Shown here in pieces: positions 24,840-33,338 of a DNA stretch of 64,000 nt; the stretch's first letter is position 1; each line of letters starts with the position of its first letter. A program made the position numbers and the translations under genes. This stretch comes from VGBO01 sp964453335. GTDB lineage: Bacteria > Actinomycetota > Acidimicrobiia > Acidimicrobiales > CAIXPF01. The stretch is taken from positions 123,309 to 187,308 of the forward strand of contig CAYVOK010000003.1 in the NCBI GenBank assembly GCA_964453335.1, in the 5' to 3' direction. The notes below the pieces were generated by a model. The model saw nothing but the letters and a program-made list of their open reading frames with translations. It had not been told where the DNA came from and ran no database searches.

Positions 24840-25650
24840 GGGCCGGTGCCCGCCCACGCGACACGAGCCACGCACCCGCACCGACGATCAGCACGACACT
24901 CATCCACGTGTTCACGCGCAGGCCACCGATCGTGGTCGCGGTGTCGGCGCGCAGCGCCTCGACCCAGAGCCGGCCGACGCCGTACCCGCCGACGTACACG
25001 GCGAACAACGCACCGGTGCGGAGTCGATCACCGAAACGGCGACCGAGGACGACGATCAGCGCGGCGAGTGCGAGGTTCCACATCGATTCGTAGAGGAACG
25101 TGGGATGGAACGTCGCTGCGTCGGCGTAGCGGTCCGGGCGGTTCCGCGGGTCGATCTGCAGACCCCACGGCAGATCGGTGGGGCGGCCGAAGAGCTCCTG
25201 GTTGAACCAGTTCCCCCACCGGCCGATCGCCTGGGCGACGGGGACGGCAGGCGCACCGATGTCGAGCGCGACGGCTGCACCGACGCCGTTGCGGCGGGCG
25301 ACCCAGAGCCCGGCGAAGGTCCCGGCGAGGATGCCGCCGGGGATGCCGAGGCCCCCCTCCCAGATCTTCACGGCGTCACCCCAGGAGCCCTGGAAGCGTT
25401 CGAAGTCGGTGAGCACGTGGTACGCCCGGGCACCGAGGAGACCGGCGAGCGCACCCCACAACCCGACCTTGGACATCACGTCCGGGTCGACACCGACTGC
25501 AGCGGCACGACGCCGCGCGATCTCGACGGCGGCGAGCACGCCGAGCGCGATCATCAGCCCGTAGGCGGTGAGCCGCAGCGGTCCGAGTTCGATGGTGCCC
25601 GACGACGGGCTCGGCAGCGCGGCGAGCTGCAGCGCGAATGCGGCGGTCAT
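24826..25650 (-). CDS. lgt: Prolipoprotein diacylglyceryl transferase
   Basis: 274 aa with about seven membrane segments. The Lgt signature is visible in QAIGRWGNWFNQELFGRPTD, and GARAYHVLTDF has the conserved His/Arg region. It transfers diacylglycerol from phosphatidylglycerol to the lipobox Cys of exported lipoproteins, such as BtuF and the fasciclin proteins here. ATG overlaps the upstream acyl-CoA dehydrogenase stop (ATGA). Length is normal. Confidence 0.94.
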   Translation of the reverse strand: MTAAFALQLAALPSPSSGTIELGPLRLTAYGLMIALGVLAAVEIARRRAAAVGVDPDVMSKVGLWGALAGLLGARAYHVLTDFERFQGSWGDAVKIWEGGLGIPGGILAGTFAGLWVARRNGVGAAVALDIGAPAVPVAQAIGRWGNWFNQELFGRPTDLPWGLQIDPRNRPDRYADAATFHPTFLYESMWNLALAALIVVLGRRFGDRLRTGALFAVYVGGYGVGRLWVEALRADTATTIGGLRVNTWMSVVLIVGAGAWLVSRGRAPARAED

Positions 25651-27449
25651 CCGCCGAGCTGGGCGGCGTCGAGCGCGAACAGGTCGCCGGCGCCCGATCG
25701 CACGGCGCCGAGAAGCCCGGCCGCCTGCGGGAGGAGGTTCGTCGCATAGAAGCGCGCCGTGACGATCTTCGCCTCGAGGAACGCCCGATCGCCGGTTCCG
25801 GCGTCGAGCTGACGACGAGCGGCGAGCGCGCCCCGGGCGAGCGCCCAACCGCCGAGGACGGTACCGAACATCCGCAAGTACGGGCTCGACCCGCCGAGCG
25901 CGGCGTTCATGTCGTCCTGCAGGCGGGCGCCGACCCATGTGCTCGCCTCACCGAGGACGGCGAGCTGTGCGGCGAGCTCACGCCGGATCTCGGCGAAGTC
26001 GTCACCGGCGGCGGCGAGGTCGGCGTCGATCGCAGCCATCTCGGCGAGGAACTCACGTACCGCGTGCCCGTTCCGCACGGGCAGTTTGCGGGCGACGAGG
26101 TCGGCCGCCTGGATGCCGTTGGTCCCCTCGTAGATCGGGGCGATGCGGATGTCCCGGAAGTGCTGTGCGACGCCGGTCTCCTCGATGAAGCCCATGCCGC
26201 CGTGCACCTGGATGGCGAGCGACGTGTTCTCCACGCCGAGGTCGGTGCCCCACGACTTGCAGATCGGGGTGAACAGGCCGACGAGTTCGGCGGAACGTTC
26301 CCGTACGTCGGGGTCGGGATGGTGGTTCGAGCGGTCGATGTGCGTGGCGTTGAGGTACATCACCGCACGCATCGCCTCGATCGTCGACTTCATCGTCATC
26401 AGCATCCGACGCACGTCGGCGTGGTCGATGATCGGGCTGTCCACACCCGATGCGCCGACGGCCTTGCCCTGGCGACGTTCCTGCGCGTACTGCAGCGCCT
26501 GCTGGTACGCGCGTTCGGACATCGCGAGGCCTTCGAGGCCGACGGACAGGCGGGCGTTGTTCATCATGATGAACATCGTCCGCATGCCGGTGTTCTCCTC
26601 GCCGATCAGGTAACCGATCGCACCGTCGCCACGGTCGCCGTAGGACAGCACGCACGTCGGGCTCGCGTGGATCCCCATCTTGTGTTCGATCGACAGGCAC
26701 GTGACGTCGTTGCGTTCACCGAGACTGCCGTCGTCCCCCACGAGGAACTTCGGCACGATGAAGCACGAGATGCCCTTCGTCCCCGGAGGCGCGTCGGGCG
26801 TGCGTGCGAGCACGAGGTGGACGATCTGTTCGGCGAGATCGTGCTCGCCGTAGGTGATGTAGATCTTCTGGCCGAAGATGCGGTACGTGCCGTCGCCCTG
26901 GGGGACGGCCCGGGTGGTGAGCGCGCCGACGTCGGAACCCGCCTGCGGTTCGGTCAGGTTCATGGTCCCGGTCCACTCGCCGGTGATCATCTTGCGGAGG
27001 TAGGTCTCGCGCTGCGTCTCGTCACCTCGGTGCAGCAGCGCGTCGATGGCACCCTGGGTGAGCAGCGGGCACAGCGAGAAACCCATGTTCGCCGACGTCA
27101 GCATCTCCTGCATCGCGATGCCGACGACCCAGGGGAACCCACCGCCGCCGTACTCCGGTGGGAACGGCACGGCCCCCCACCCGGCCTCGACGTACCGCCG
27201 GTAGGCGTCGATGAACCCGGTGGGGGTGCGCACGCTCCCGTCGGGATTGCGCACGCTGCCCTCGGTGTCGCCCACACGGTTGAGCGGGGCGAGGACGTCG
27301 GCCATGAAACGGCCGCATTCCTCGAGCACGGACCGGACGGTCGACGCGTCGGCGTGACGGAACTGTTCGAGTGCGGCCAGGTCGTCGTAGTCGGCGACGT
27401 GGTCGAGCACGAATGCGATGTCGGCGAGTGGGGCGACGTAGGGATGCAC
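25647..27449 (-). CDS. Acyl-CoA dehydrogenase (FadE5-like, extended C-terminus)
   Basis: 600 aa FAD enzyme for the first step of beta-oxidation. Typical segments: MNLTEPQAGSDVGALTTRAV, FGQKIYITYGEHD, RLSVGLEGLAMSERAYQQAL, and the catalytic Glu region APIYEGTNGIQAADLV. The length and the extra C-terminal domain point to the FadE5/DmdC-type subfamily, which accepts a broad chain-length range. GTG start 6 nt after a TAGCCT box; divergent from the sigma factor gene. Overlaps lgt by 4 bp. Confidence 0.9.
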   Translation of the reverse strand: MHPYVAPLADIAFVLDHVADYDDLAALEQFRHADASTVRSVLEECGRFMADVLAPLNRVGDTEGSVRNPDGSVRTPTGFIDAYRRYVEAGWGAVPFPPEYGGGGFPWVVGIAMQEMLTSANMGFSLCPLLTQGAIDALLHRGDETQRETYLRKMITGEWTGTMNLTEPQAGSDVGALTTRAVPQGDGTYRIFGQKIYITYGEHDLAEQIVHLVLARTPDAPPGTKGISCFIVPKFLVGDDGSLGERNDVTCLSIEHKMGIHASPTCVLSYGDRGDGAIGYLIGEENTGMRTMFIMMNNARLSVGLEGLAMSERAYQQALQYAQERRQGKAVGASGVDSPIIDHADVRRMLMTMKSTIEAMRAVMYLNATHIDRSNHHPDPDVRERSAELVGLFTPICKSWGTDLGVENTSLAIQVHGGMGFIEETGVAQHFRDIRIAPIYEGTNGIQAADLVARKLPVRNGHAVREFLAEMAAIDADLAAAGDDFAEIRRELAAQLAVLGEASTWVGARLQDDMNAALGGSSPYLRMFGTVLGGWALARGALAARRQLDAGTGDRAFLEAKIVTARFYATNLLPQAAGLLGAVRSGAGDLFALDAAQLGG

Positions 27450-27455
27450 GGCCGC

Positions 27456-27461
27456 AGGCTA
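27456..27461 (-). promoter_or_regulatory. Leaderless -10 box for the FadE5-like gene
   Basis: TAGCCT on the minus strand, 6 nt before the GTG at 27449. Confidence 0.55.
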
Positions 27462-27507
27462 CCGCCGCAGACAGGGGGTCGTAGGTCTCCTCGGTGGGGT
27501 GCCCCGG

Positions 27508-27513
27508 TAGCCT
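27508..27513 (+). promoter_or_regulatory. Leaderless -10 box for the sigma factor gene
   Basis: TAGCCT lies 7 nt before the GTG at 27521; the same hexamer drives the divergent acyl-CoA dehydrogenase about 50 bp away. Confidence 0.55.
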
Positions 27514-27520
27514 TCACACG

Positions 27521-28120
27521 GTGCCACCCGGGTCCCGACGCAGCCTCGGCGAGGACTTCGCCCATGTGCTCGCCGCCGCCCGGGCGGGCGAGGCCTGGGC
27601 GTGGACTCACCTGTACGAGGCCCTCTCGCCTGCGGTGGCCGGATACCTCCGGGTCCAGGGTGCGCGCGATGTCGACGACCTGACGAGCGAGGTGTGGCTC
27701 GGCGTGTTCCGCGCCATCGCCCGCTTCGAGGGCGACGAGGCGCAGTTCCGGTCCTGGGTGTTCGTGATCGCCCACAACCGGCTCGTCGACGAACGCCGGA
27801 GGACCGGTCGACGACCGCAGGACCTCGTGGAGTCCGACGCCCTCGAGCGCCTCGCGCCCGTCACGGAGGACCCCGCCGCGAACTCTGCGCTCCTCGCCCG
27901 CGAACGCGTCGAGGCCCTGTGTGCACAACTCTCCCCCGACCAGCGTGACGCGGTGCTGCTCCGTGTCGTCGCCGACCTCCCGAACGCCGAGATCGCCGCC
28001 GCGCTCGGCAAGAACGAGGGTGCCGTGCGCGTCCTGCTCCACCGTGGTCTCGGCCGACTCCGCGAACTGCTCGCTGACGAACAGGGTGGGGATGCATTGC
28101 AGGGAGGTGTAACGCAATGA
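27521..28120 (+). CDS. ECF-like sigma-70 family RNA polymerase sigma factor
   Basis: 199 aa. Region 2 is VDDLTSEVWLGVFRAIARFEGDEAQFRSWVFVIAHNRLVDERRR, with the -10 recognition block; region 4 is LSPDQRDAVLLRVVADLPNAEIAAALGKNEGAVRVLLHRGLGRLRELL, with the helix-turn-helix for -35 binding. There is no region 1.1 or 3. Its stop overlaps the start of the Asn/Gly-rich membrane protein, suggesting a sigma/anti-sigma-like pair. Targets unknown; no ECF-type promoter was found nearby. Confidence 0.88.
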   Translation: MPPGSRRSLGEDFAHVLAAARAGEAWAWTHLYEALSPAVAGYLRVQGARDVDDLTSEVWLGVFRAIARFEGDEAQFRSWVFVIAHNRLVDERRRTGRRPQDLVESDALERLAPVTEDPAANSALLARERVEALCAQLSPDQRDAVLLRVVADLPNAEIAAALGKNEGAVRVLLHRGLGRLRELLADEQGGDALQGGVTQ

Positions 28121-29088
28121 CCGGCCCCGGCGATCACGACGACGAGATGCACCCCTTCGGCCCGATCGACGACCTCCTCGACGACCCGCTCCTCAGCCGG
28201 TTCGTCGACGACGCCCGCCTCGCCGCCGACGGTCCGACCCCGGTGCCGTCCGCAGCGCTGCAGGCGCTGCTGACCGGTGGGGCCGCCGCACTCCACGCCG
28301 CGGACGACGATCCGTCCGACGAGCTCGCCGCGCGCCGTCGCCGTCGGCTTCGGATCCCTGCGGCGGTCGCCGGTCTGTCCGTTCTCGGCAAGGTCGCGCT
28401 CGGTGCCGGCGTCGCCGCCGCAGCGACGGCCGCGACGACGGGTGCGGCCATCGCAGGTGTCCTGCCTGCGCCGGTCGAGGAGATCGTGGCCTCCGTCATC
28501 GAGACGGTCACACCGTTCACCGTCGAGACGCCGCGACGCGCAGAGTCCGGGCCGACGGTGACCGTCACCCTCCCCGACGGCTCCGTGGTCCTGGTACCGA
28601 AGTCGTCGACCTCGATCGGGAACAACGGGAACAACGCGAACAACGGGAACCCGAACAGCAATGCGGGTGGGAACGGCAACGGCAACGCAGGCGGGAACGG
28701 CAACGCCAACGGCAACGCCAACGGAAACGCGGGCGGGAACGGCAACAGCAACGCCGGCGGGAACCCCAACAACAACGGCAACGGCAACGGCAACACCGAC
28801 CCCGGCAGCAACGGCAACAGCGGTGGCAACGGGAACGCCGGCGGCAACAGCAACACCGACCCCGGCAGCAACGGCAACAGCGGTGGCAACGGGAACGCCG
28901 GCAGCAACGGCAACAGCGGTGGCAACGGGAACGCCGGCGGCAACGGCAACGGCAACAGCAACGCCGGCGGGAACGGCAACGCGAACGGCCGCAACGACAC
29001 AGGCTCCGGGGACACCGGCACCCCCGTCATCTCAGTCCCGGGTAACGGCAACGGGAACGCCGGCGGCAACGCAAACGGCCGCAACTGA
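28117..29088 (+). CDS. Membrane protein with a giant Asn/Gly repeat tail, partner of the sigma factor
   Basis: 323 aa. Residues 1-78 are acidic and cytosolic (DDLLDDPLLSRFVDD, then an Ala-rich helix); basic RRRRRLRIP precedes a membrane segment at about 84-112 (VAGLSVLGKVALGAGVAAAATA). Residues 115-165 form a small linker, and from about 168 to the end the chain is almost wholly Asn, Gly, Ala and Ser in NGN, AGGNGN and TDPGSNGNSGG units. Position and coupling suggest a putative anti-sigma or sensor for the preceding sigma factor, but no ZAS motif is present. Overlaps the sigma stop by 4 bp. Confidence 0.75.
   Translation: MTGPGDHDDEMHPFGPIDDLLDDPLLSRFVDDARLAADGPTPVPSAALQALLTGGAAALHAADDDPSDELAARRRRRLRIPAAVAGLSVLGKVALGAGVAAAATAATTGAAIAGVLPAPVEEIVASVIETVTPFTVETPRRAESGPTVTVTLPDGSVVLVPKSSTSIGNNGNNANNGNPNSNAGGNGNGNAGGNGNANGNANGNAGGNGNSNAGGNPNNNGNGNGNTDPGSNGNSGGNGNAGGNSNTDPGSNGNSGGNGNAGSNGNSGGNGNAGGNGNGNSNAGGNGNANGRNDTGSGDTGTPVISVPGNGNGNAGGNANGRN
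28620..29082 (+). repeat. Asn/Gly codon repeat with a 60-bp tandem duplication
   Basis: Runs of AAC GGC/GGG codons cover over 450 bp. The first 40 bp of the lines beginning at 28801 and 28861 are the same (CCCGGCAGCAACGGCAACAG onward), with the AACACCGAC just upstream also shared, so a 60-bp unit is duplicated in tandem. Length variation between strains is expected. Confidence 0.85.
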
Positions 29089-29101
29089 GCCCGGACGCGC
29101 A

Positions 29102-29126
29102 CGTCCCCGCCACTGGGGCGGGGACG
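29102..29126. terminator. Bidirectional terminator hairpin
   Basis: CGTCCCCGCC and GGCGGGGACG form a perfect 10-bp stem with loop ACTGG. It lies between the convergent repeat-protein gene and acyl-CoA dehydrogenase gene and can serve both directions. No T-run. Confidence 0.8.
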
Positions 29127-29150
29127 CGACGACCGTGGGTCCGGCGACGT

Positions 29151-30401
29151 CTACTGGCGACGCGTCTCGTTCCAGGGACCGTCGTCGGTACGGGGCTCCT
29201 TCGGGAGTCCGAGCACCCGCTCGCCGAGGATGTTCCGCTGGATCTCGTTCGACCCGGAGTAGATCGACGCCGGCCGAGCACCGAGGAAGTGGTCGATCAT
29301 CGCCCGCGACGAGGTCGGATCGCCTGCGGCCTCGGCGAAGATCACCGACAGCGGCTCCTCGCCCTCGGCGACCATGCCGCCTGCGCCGAGGAGCGTGACA
29401 CCGAGCTCGGTCATCTTCTGGTAGAGCTCGCTCCACAACAGCTTGTTCACCGAGCTCTCCGGGCCCAGGATGCCGTTGGAGAGCAGCGAGGTGAGCGTGC
29501 GCAGACCGTAGAAGCGCAGCACCTCGACCTTGGAGTGGATCCAGGCGAGCTCCTGGCGCACCACGGGGTGGGTGAGCAGGCCCTGCTGCCGCGCGATCTC
29601 GGTGAGCCGGTCGGCCACACCCTTCATCCGCATCGAGACGGTGGTGGCGTCATCGCCTCGCTCGTAGGCGAGGAGCTGGTTCGCAACCCGCCAACCGTCG
29701 TTCGCGCCGCCGACGACGTTCTCCTTCGCCGTGCGGGCGTCGGTGAAGAACACCTCGTTGAAGTCGTGGCTGCGGGCGATGTTCGTGATCGGCCGGACCT
29801 CGATGCCCTCCTGGTCGAGCGGGCAGAGGAGGAACGAGATGCCCTTGTGCTTGATCTCCTCGGGCGCCGTGCGGCACAGCACGAAGATCCAGTTCGCGGT
29901 GTGTCCCTCCGACGTCCAGATCTTCTGGCCGTTGATGACCCACTCGTCACCGTCGAGCACGGCCCGCGTCGCGAGCGACGCGAGGTCCGAGCCGGAGTTC
30001 GGCTCGGAGTAGCCCTGACACCAGGTGTCCTCGCCCGAGAGGATCCGGGGCAGGAAGTGACGCTTCTGGTCCTCGGTGCCGAACACCAGCAGGGTCGGGC
30101 CGATCATGGAGATGCCGAATCCGTCGTTCGGACCACCGGTGGGCACACCGGCCTTCGCGAACTCCTCGTGGAGGATCACGCGCTCGATGGGGCTGAGCCC
30201 GCCGCCGCCGTACTCCTTCGGCCACGCCGGCGCGACGAAGCCGTACTCGCCGAGCACCTTGCGCCACTGGGTGACGAACCCCTCGCGCATGGAGGGGTCG
30301 AGGGCCGACAGGCCCTTCCAGTTCGACGGCAGGTGCTCCTTGAGGAAGCTCCGGATCTGCTCGCGGTAGGCCTCTGCCTCCGCCGAATAGGTCGGGTTCA
30401 T
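29151..30401 (-). CDS. Acyl-CoA dehydrogenase
   Basis: 416 aa flavoenzyme. Typical blocks: QGYSEPNSGSDLASLATRAV for FAD/substrate, WVINGQKIWTSEGHTANW, and the terminal SIYSGSNEIQRNILGERVLGLP. It oxidises an acyl-CoA to the 2-enoyl form; several such enzymes act on sterol or branched substrates in actinobacteria. ATG with GGGAGGGA upstream. No electron-transfer flavoprotein gene is in the window. Confidence 0.9.
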   Translation of the reverse strand: MNPTYSAEAEAYREQIRSFLKEHLPSNWKGLSALDPSMREGFVTQWRKVLGEYGFVAPAWPKEYGGGGLSPIERVILHEEFAKAGVPTGGPNDGFGISMIGPTLLVFGTEDQKRHFLPRILSGEDTWCQGYSEPNSGSDLASLATRAVLDGDEWVINGQKIWTSEGHTANWIFVLCRTAPEEIKHKGISFLLCPLDQEGIEVRPITNIARSHDFNEVFFTDARTAKENVVGGANDGWRVANQLLAYERGDDATTVSMRMKGVADRLTEIARQQGLLTHPVVRQELAWIHSKVEVLRFYGLRTLTSLLSNGILGPESSVNKLLWSELYQKMTELGVTLLGAGGMVAEGEEPLSVIFAEAAGDPTSSRAMIDHFLGARPASIYSGSNEIQRNILGERVLGLPKEPRTDDGPWNETRRQ

Positions 30402-30453
30402 CTGGCTTCGTCCCTCCCCGGGATCGGTCCGCTCGTTGCCGTGAGCATACGAC

Positions 30454-32946
30454 TCAGGTGAGGGTCAATGCCCCGCCGGCGTCGACGTCGACCACGACCG
30501 TGTCACCGTCGACGTAGGTCCCTGCGAGGATCGCCATCGCAAGCCGGTCACCGACCTCCCGCTGGATGACCCGCTTGAGCGGACGGGCGCCGAACGCCGG
30601 GTCGTAGCCGTGTGCGGCGAGTGCCGCCTTGGCTCCTTCGGTGACCTTCAGCCCGAGTCGCCGCTGGTCGAGCCTGCGAGCGAGCAGGTCGAGCTGGATG
30701 TCGACGATGTGGGTCAGGTCGGCCTCGGTGAGCGGCCGGAAGCGGACGATCTCGTCGATGCGGTTCACGAACTCCGGCCGGAAGAAGTCGCCCGGATCGC
30801 CGGGGATGTTCGACGTCATGATGACGACGACGTTCGTGAAGCTCACCGTTCGACCCTGCCCATCGGTGAGGCGGCCGTCGTCGAGGAGCTGCAACAGGAC
30901 GTTGAACACGTCCGGGTGGGCCTTCTCGACCTCGTCGAGGAGCACGACCGAGTACGGCCGGCGACGCACCGCCTCGGTGAGCTGCCCGCCCTGGTCGTAG
31001 CCGACGTAACCGGGCGGGGCCCCGATCAGCCGGGCGACGGCGTGCTTCTCCATGTACTCGGACATGTCGATGCGGACCATCGCCCGTTCGTCGTCGAACA
31101 GGAAGTCGGCGAGCGACCGGGCGAGCTCGGTCTTGCCGACACCGGTGGGGCCGAGGAACAGGAACGATCCGATCGGCCGGTTCGGGTCCGACAGCCCGGC
31201 CCGGCTGCGCCGGATCGCGTTCGCGACCGCGGCGACGGCGTCGTCCTGGCCGATGACCCGTTCGTGGAGGACGTCCTCGAGGCGGACGAGCTTCTGCATC
31301 TCCCCTTCCATGAGCCGGGAGACGGGCACCCCCGTCCAGCGGGAGACGACCTCGGCGATGTCCTCCTCGTCGACCTCTTCCTTCAGCATCTTCGACGTGG
31401 CCTGGAGTTCGTCGAGGTGGGCGCTCGCCGCGTCGAGGTCGCGCTGCAGCTCGGGCAGCGTGCCGTAGCGGACCGCCGACGCCGCAGCGAGGTCGCCGTC
31501 GCGTTCGTGCCGTTCGGCTTCACCGGTCGCGGCCTCGAGCTGCTCCTTCAGCACCCGGATGCGGTCGATCGCGTCCTTCTCGCCTTGCCAGTGCGCCTTC
31601 ATGGCGTCGAGCTGCTCGCCGAGGTTCGCAATGTCGGCGTCGATGGCGGCCCGCCGTTCGAGAGAGGCTGCGTCGGTCTCCTTCGCGAGCGCCACCTTCT
31701 CGATCTCGAGCTGACGGATCCGCCGTTCGACGACGTCGATCTCGGTCGGCATCGAGTCGATCTCGATGCGCAGTTTCGACGCCGCTTCGTCGACGAGGTC
31801 GATCGCCTTGTCGGGGAGGAACCGTTCGGTGAGGTACCGGTCCGACAGCACGGCGGCCGAGACGAGGGCTGCGTCCTGGATGCGGACGCCGTGGTGCACC
31901 TCGTAGCGCTCCTTCAGGCCCCGCAGGATCGTGACGGTGTCCTCGACCGACGGTTCGCCGACGAGCACCGGCTGGAAACGCCGTTCGAGCGCCGGGTCCT
32001 TCTCGACGTAGCGGCGGTACTCGTCGAGCGTGGTGGCGCCGACCATGCGCAGCTCGCCTCGGGCGAGCATCGGCTTCAGCATGTTCGACGCATCCATCGC
32101 GCTGTCGCCGCCCGCACCGGCGCCGACGACGGTGTGCATCTCGTCGATGAAGGTGATCACCTCGCCCTCGGCGTCGGTGATCTCCTTGAGCACGGCCTTG
32201 AGGCGTTCCTCGAACTCGCCGCGGTACTTGGCGCCGGCGAGCATCGACGACAGGTCGAGGGAGATCACCCGCTTGTCCTTGAGCGATTCGGGCACGTCGC
32301 CCTCGACGATCCGGCGGGCGAGTCCCTCCACGATCGCGGTCTTGCCGACACCGGGTTCGCCGATGAGCACCGGGTTGTTCTTCGTGCGGCGCGACAGCAC
32401 CTGGATGACACGACGGATCTCCTCGTCGCGACCGACGACGGGGTCGAGCCGACCTTGCCGGGCGACGGCGGTGAGGTCGCGGCCGTACTTCTCGAGTGCC
32501 TGGAAGGTGTCCTCGGGGTTCTGCGACGTGACCCGGTGGCTGCCGCGCACCTTGGCGAGCGCAGCGAGCATCGCCTCGCGGTCGACGCCCGTGCGGTCGG
32601 TCATGGCGAGCAACAGGTGCTCGGTCGAGAGGTAGTCGTCGCCGAGCTCGCTGCGGATGCCGTCGGCCGCGGCGAGCACGGCGGTGAACTCGCGGCCAGG
32701 CCGCGACTCCCCGCCGTATGCACGGGGCAGCTTGGCCAGGCGATCGTCGACCTCGGCACGCAGCGTCGCCGGGGCGACGCCGAGCTGGCCGAGGAGCGGG
32801 AGGACGATGCCTTCCGCCTGGCCGAGCAGCGCTGCGAGCAGGTGGTCGGGGGTGACCTCGGGGTTGGCGCGCTCGCCGGCGGTCCGCAGCGCTACCTGGA
32901 CGGCTTCCTGGGTCTTGACCGTCCAGCGGTTCGGGTCGGTGCTCAT
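30454..32946 (-). CDS. clpB: ATP-dependent chaperone ClpB
   Basis: 830 aa disaggregase. N-domain (WTVKTQEAVQVALRTAGE), NBD1 with Walker A GEPGVGKT and Walker B TFIDEMH, a coiled-coil M-domain, and NBD2 with GPTGVGKTELAR, LLDEVEKAHPDVFN and the sensor/arginine-finger block FRPEFVNRIDE. The stretch before that block reads TSNIPGDPGDFFRPEF, shorter than in E. coli ClpB by about 26 residues. ATG overlaps the hspR stop. It works with DnaK/DnaJ, of which only dnaJ is here. Confidence 0.95.
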   Translation of the reverse strand: MSTDPNRWTVKTQEAVQVALRTAGERANPEVTPDHLLAALLGQAEGIVLPLLGQLGVAPATLRAEVDDRLAKLPRAYGGESRPGREFTAVLAAADGIRSELGDDYLSTEHLLLAMTDRTGVDREAMLAALAKVRGSHRVTSQNPEDTFQALEKYGRDLTAVARQGRLDPVVGRDEEIRRVIQVLSRRTKNNPVLIGEPGVGKTAIVEGLARRIVEGDVPESLKDKRVISLDLSSMLAGAKYRGEFEERLKAVLKEITDAEGEVITFIDEMHTVVGAGAGGDSAMDASNMLKPMLARGELRMVGATTLDEYRRYVEKDPALERRFQPVLVGEPSVEDTVTILRGLKERYEVHHGVRIQDAALVSAAVLSDRYLTERFLPDKAIDLVDEAASKLRIEIDSMPTEIDVVERRIRQLEIEKVALAKETDAASLERRAAIDADIANLGEQLDAMKAHWQGEKDAIDRIRVLKEQLEAATGEAERHERDGDLAAASAVRYGTLPELQRDLDAASAHLDELQATSKMLKEEVDEEDIAEVVSRWTGVPVSRLMEGEMQKLVRLEDVLHERVIGQDDAVAAVANAIRRSRAGLSDPNRPIGSFLFLGPTGVGKTELARSLADFLFDDERAMVRIDMSEYMEKHAVARLIGAPPGYVGYDQGGQLTEAVRRRPYSVVLLDEVEKAHPDVFNVLLQLLDDGRLTDGQGRTVSFTNVVVIMTSNIPGDPGDFFRPEFVNRIDEIVRFRPLTEADLTHIVDIQLDLLARRLDQRRLGLKVTEGAKAALAAHGYDPAFGARPLKRVIQREVGDRLAMAILAGTYVDGDTVVVDVDAGGALTLT

Positions 32947-33338
32947 CGGGTCCTCCGGGGGGTCGGGGGGCATGCCGTGCTTCGGGTGGTCGGGTCGAGG
33001 AACGCGTCGAGGAGCTCGTGCGCGCCGGCTGCGGCGCCCGCCTCGACGAGGTCGAGCACGAGGCCGATACCCGCGAGCGGGAAGCCGATGCGGGTCAGCG
33101 CCTGGATCCGGGCGACCCGGGAGAGATCGGCATCGGAGTACCGCCGTCCGCCGCCGGGCGTGCGCGCAGGGTGGATCAGGCCGCGTCGCTCGTACGCGCG
33201 GAGCGTCTGGGGGTGGGTGCCGGTCAGGTCGGCCGCAACCGAGATGACGTAGCGCGGGTAGGTGGCGTCCCGTAGCGGCGGGATCGGCGGGATCGCCGAC
33301 CGGACGGTGCGCACGACGACACGGCGGACGGCGGTCAC
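32943..33338 (-). CDS. hspR: Heat-shock repressor HspR (MerR family)
   Basis: 131 aa. The MerR helix-turn-helix is seen in YVISVAADLTGTHPQTLRAYERRGLIHPART, followed by GGGRRYSDADLSRVARIQALT and a helix that ends in a basic tail. In actinobacteria HspR binds the HAIR operator with DnaK as co-repressor. GTGA overlap with dnaJ and ATGA overlap with clpB show a single operon. The HAIR element upstream of dnaJ supports autoregulation. Confidence 0.92.
   Translation of the reverse strand: MTAVRRVVVRTVRSAIPPIPPLRDATYPRYVISVAADLTGTHPQTLRAYERRGLIHPARTPGGGRRYSDADLSRVARIQALTRIGFPLAGIGLVLDLVEAGAAAGAHELLDAFLDPTTRSTACPPTPRRTR

Noticed and set aside
28620..29082. CRISPR-like or intergenic repeat array
   Set aside because: Units are codon-phased within one open frame and have no constant-length unique spacers.
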